Below, piece after piece: positions 7,541-8,264 of a DNA stretch of 8,264 nucleotides (its first letter is position 1; each line of letters opens with the position of its first letter). The notes under the pieces were generated by a model. It searched no databases and was not told the DNA's origin. It saw only the letters and a program-made list of their open reading frames with translations. The stretch comes from Thermoanaerobaculales bacterium. Lineage in GTDB: Bacteria; Acidobacteriota; Thermoanaerobaculia; Thermoanaerobaculales; Sulfomarinibacteraceae. The stretch covers positions 1-8,264 of the forward strand of contig JALOKS010000099.1 of NCBI GenBank assembly GCA_025456385.1. Direction: 5' to 3'. A program made the position numbers and the translations under genes.

Positions 7541-7581
7541 GAGGGTCCCGCACCCCTCGGATGCGCGCCAGCCAGAGGGGT
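7541..7581 (+). promoter_or_regulatory. nuoA leader: alternative hairpins over the ribosome binding site
   Basis: The likely nuoA Shine-Dalgarno sequence GAGGGG (7575-7580, 10 nt before ATG 7591) is part of GAGGGGT. This pairs perfectly over 7 bp with ACCCCTC (7552-7558) across a 16-nt loop, which would mask it. The same ACCCCTC can instead pair with GAGGGT (7541-7546) across CCCGC with one bulged C, which would free it. The pairings are read directly from the sequence; any regulatory use is inference, and short complementarities are common in GC-rich DNA. Confidence 0.3.
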
Positions 7582-7590
7582 CCGCCGACG

Positions 7591-7947
7591 ATGCTCGAGA
7601 ACTATCTGCCGATCCTGGTGTTCATGGGTGTCGGCCTGCTGGTGGGCGCGGTCTTCGTCGTCATCGGCTTCGCCCTGGGGCCGCAGCGGCCAGACCCGGA
7701 AAAGCTCTCTCCCTACGAGTGCGGCTTCGAGGCCTTCGAAGACTCCCGCATGAAGTTCGACGTCAGGTACTACCTGGTCGCCATCCTCTTCATCATCTTC
7801 GACCTCGAGATCGCCTTCCTCTTCCCGTGGGCCGTGGTCCTCGACCAGATCGGCCTGGCCGGGCTCCTCGCCATGGTCGTCTTCCTCGGCATCCTCGTCG
7901 TCGGCTTCATCTACGAGTGGAAGAAGGGGGCCCTGGAATGGGAATAG
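7591..7947 (+). CDS. nuoA: NADH-quinone oxidoreductase subunit A
   Basis: NuoA (mitochondrial ND3) is a membrane-arm subunit at the quinone-site junction of proton-pumping complex I. From ATG 7591 the protein is 118 aa, the short form without the C-terminal extension of E. coli (147 aa). Three membrane helices lie at about 5-29, 60-82 and 87-108. The loop after helix 1 has the invariant KLSPYECGFEAFEDSRMKF (38-56); C44 matches the ND3 cysteine of the active/deactive transition in mitochondria. Helix 2 has IIFDLEIAFLFPW (68-80), in which D71 and E73 are the conserved acidic pair. ATG 7561 is also in frame and would add ten residues, but it is poorly spaced from GGAGGG (7540-7545), and the family start favours 7591. 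The gene is first in the operon and its stop overlaps nuoB by 10 bp. Confidence 0.96.
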   Translation: MLENYLPILVFMGVGLLVGAVFVVIGFALGPQRPDPEKLSPYECGFEAFEDSRMKFDVRYYLVAILFIIFDLEIAFLFPWAVVLDQIGLAGLLAMVVFLGILVVGFIYEWKKGALEWE

Positions 7948-8264
7948 AAGGCGTCCTCCAGCAGGGCTTCGTCACCACGACGGCCGACAAGCTGATCAAC
8001 TGGGCCCGCACGGGGTCGCTGTGGCCGATGACCTTCGGGCTGGCCTGCTGCGCGATCGAAATGATGCACGCCGGCGCCTCCCGCTACGACCTCGACCGCT
8101 TCGGCATCGTGTTCCGGCCGAGCCCGCGGCAGTCGGACCTGATGATCGTGGCGGGGACCCTCACGAACAAGATGGCGCCGGCGCTGCGCAAGGTCTACGA
8201 CCAGATGGCCGAGCCGCGCTGGGTGATCTCGATGGGCTCCTGCGCCAACGGCGGCGGCTACTAC
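7938..8264 (+). CDS. nuoB: NADH-quinone oxidoreductase subunit B (3' truncated by window)
   Basis: NuoB (mitochondrial PSST) holds the terminal iron-sulfur cluster N2, which passes electrons to quinone in complex I. The first 109 residues are present and in frame to the last base; the family is about 158-225 aa, so roughly the last third is outside. The sequence has NWARTGSLWPMTFGLACCAIEMMHAG (21-46), in which adjacent C37 and C38 are N2 ligands, RPSPRQSD (60-67), LTNKMAPALRKVYDQM (75-90) and MGSCANGGGYY (99-109), with C102 as the third ligand. The fourth, in PGCPP, would lie downstream. ATG 7938 is 7 nt after AAGGGGG (7924-7930) inside nuoA, and the 10-bp overlap indicates coupled translation. 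The short N-terminus, lacking the E. coli extension, is the form usual in bacteria with mitochondrial-like complex I. Confidence 0.96.
   Translation, partial: MGIEGVLQQGFVTTTADKLINWARTGSLWPMTFGLACCAIEMMHAGASRYDLDRFGIVFRPSPRQSDLMIVAGTLTNKMAPALRKVYDQMAEPRWVISMGSCANGGGYY

Noticed and set aside
7468..7590. NuoA N-terminal extension from 7468 or 7561
   Set aside because: A start at 7468 lies upstream of the predicted promoter. ATG 7561 has a poorly spaced site, and the conserved NuoA N-terminus MLENYLP begins at 7591.

Overview
This window is an ordinary, densely packed housekeeping region of a high-GC (by eye about 70%) proteobacterial chromosome. Every protein-coding gene but the putative folP leader ORF can be assigned to a known family. 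The gene order yhbY (divergent), rlmE, ftsH, folP, glmM, tpiA, secG, tRNA-Leu(GAG) is the conserved gammaproteobacterial block. The switch directly into nuoA-nuoB after the tRNA, together with the short NuoA (118 aa) and NuoB sequences, suggests a high-GC gammaproteobacterium of the Chromatiales/Ectothiorhodospiraceae or Xanthomonadales kind. This placement is inferred from gene order and protein flavour only; a betaproteobacterium is less likely but not excluded.

Layout. 1-283 (minus): 3'-truncated yhbY, a ribosome-assembly RNA-binding protein. 347-967: rlmE, 23S rRNA 2'-O-methyltransferase. 1030-2955: ftsH, membrane AAA+ protease. 2977-3007: intrinsic terminator. 3022-3105: possible 27-codon leader ORF running into the folP start. 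3102-3944: folP, dihydropteroate synthase. 3959-5302: glmM, phosphoglucosamine mutase. 5338-5982 (minus): a YiaD-like glycine-zipper/OmpA lipoprotein, convergent with glmM and divergent from tpiA. 6122-6877: tpiA. 6893-7285: secG. 7304-7388: tRNA-Leu(GAG), closed by a strong terminator at 7401-7432. 7486-7515: a clear sigma-70-type promoter. 7591-7947: nuoA, overlapping nuoB (7938 to beyond the window).

How the genes relate. yhbY and rlmE both serve 50S ribosome maturation and are transcribed divergently from a 63-bp gap. rlmE and ftsH form the well-known heat-shock-associated pair. folP and glmM are separated by only 14 bp and are probably cotranscribed. tpiA, secG and the tRNA are spaced by 15 and 18 bp, so they probably form one transcript from which the tRNA is processed. 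The nuo promoter starts the respiratory complex I operon.

I found no mobile element, CRISPR array, defence system or undescribed multi-gene system. The points worth a second look are small and regulatory. They are mutually exclusive hairpins in the nuoA leader that could mask its ribosome binding site, a possible leader peptide coupled to folP, dyads near the tpiA and nuo promoters, and an inserted opposite-strand lipoprotein gene. Unless stated otherwise, functions come from motif recognition without any database search.
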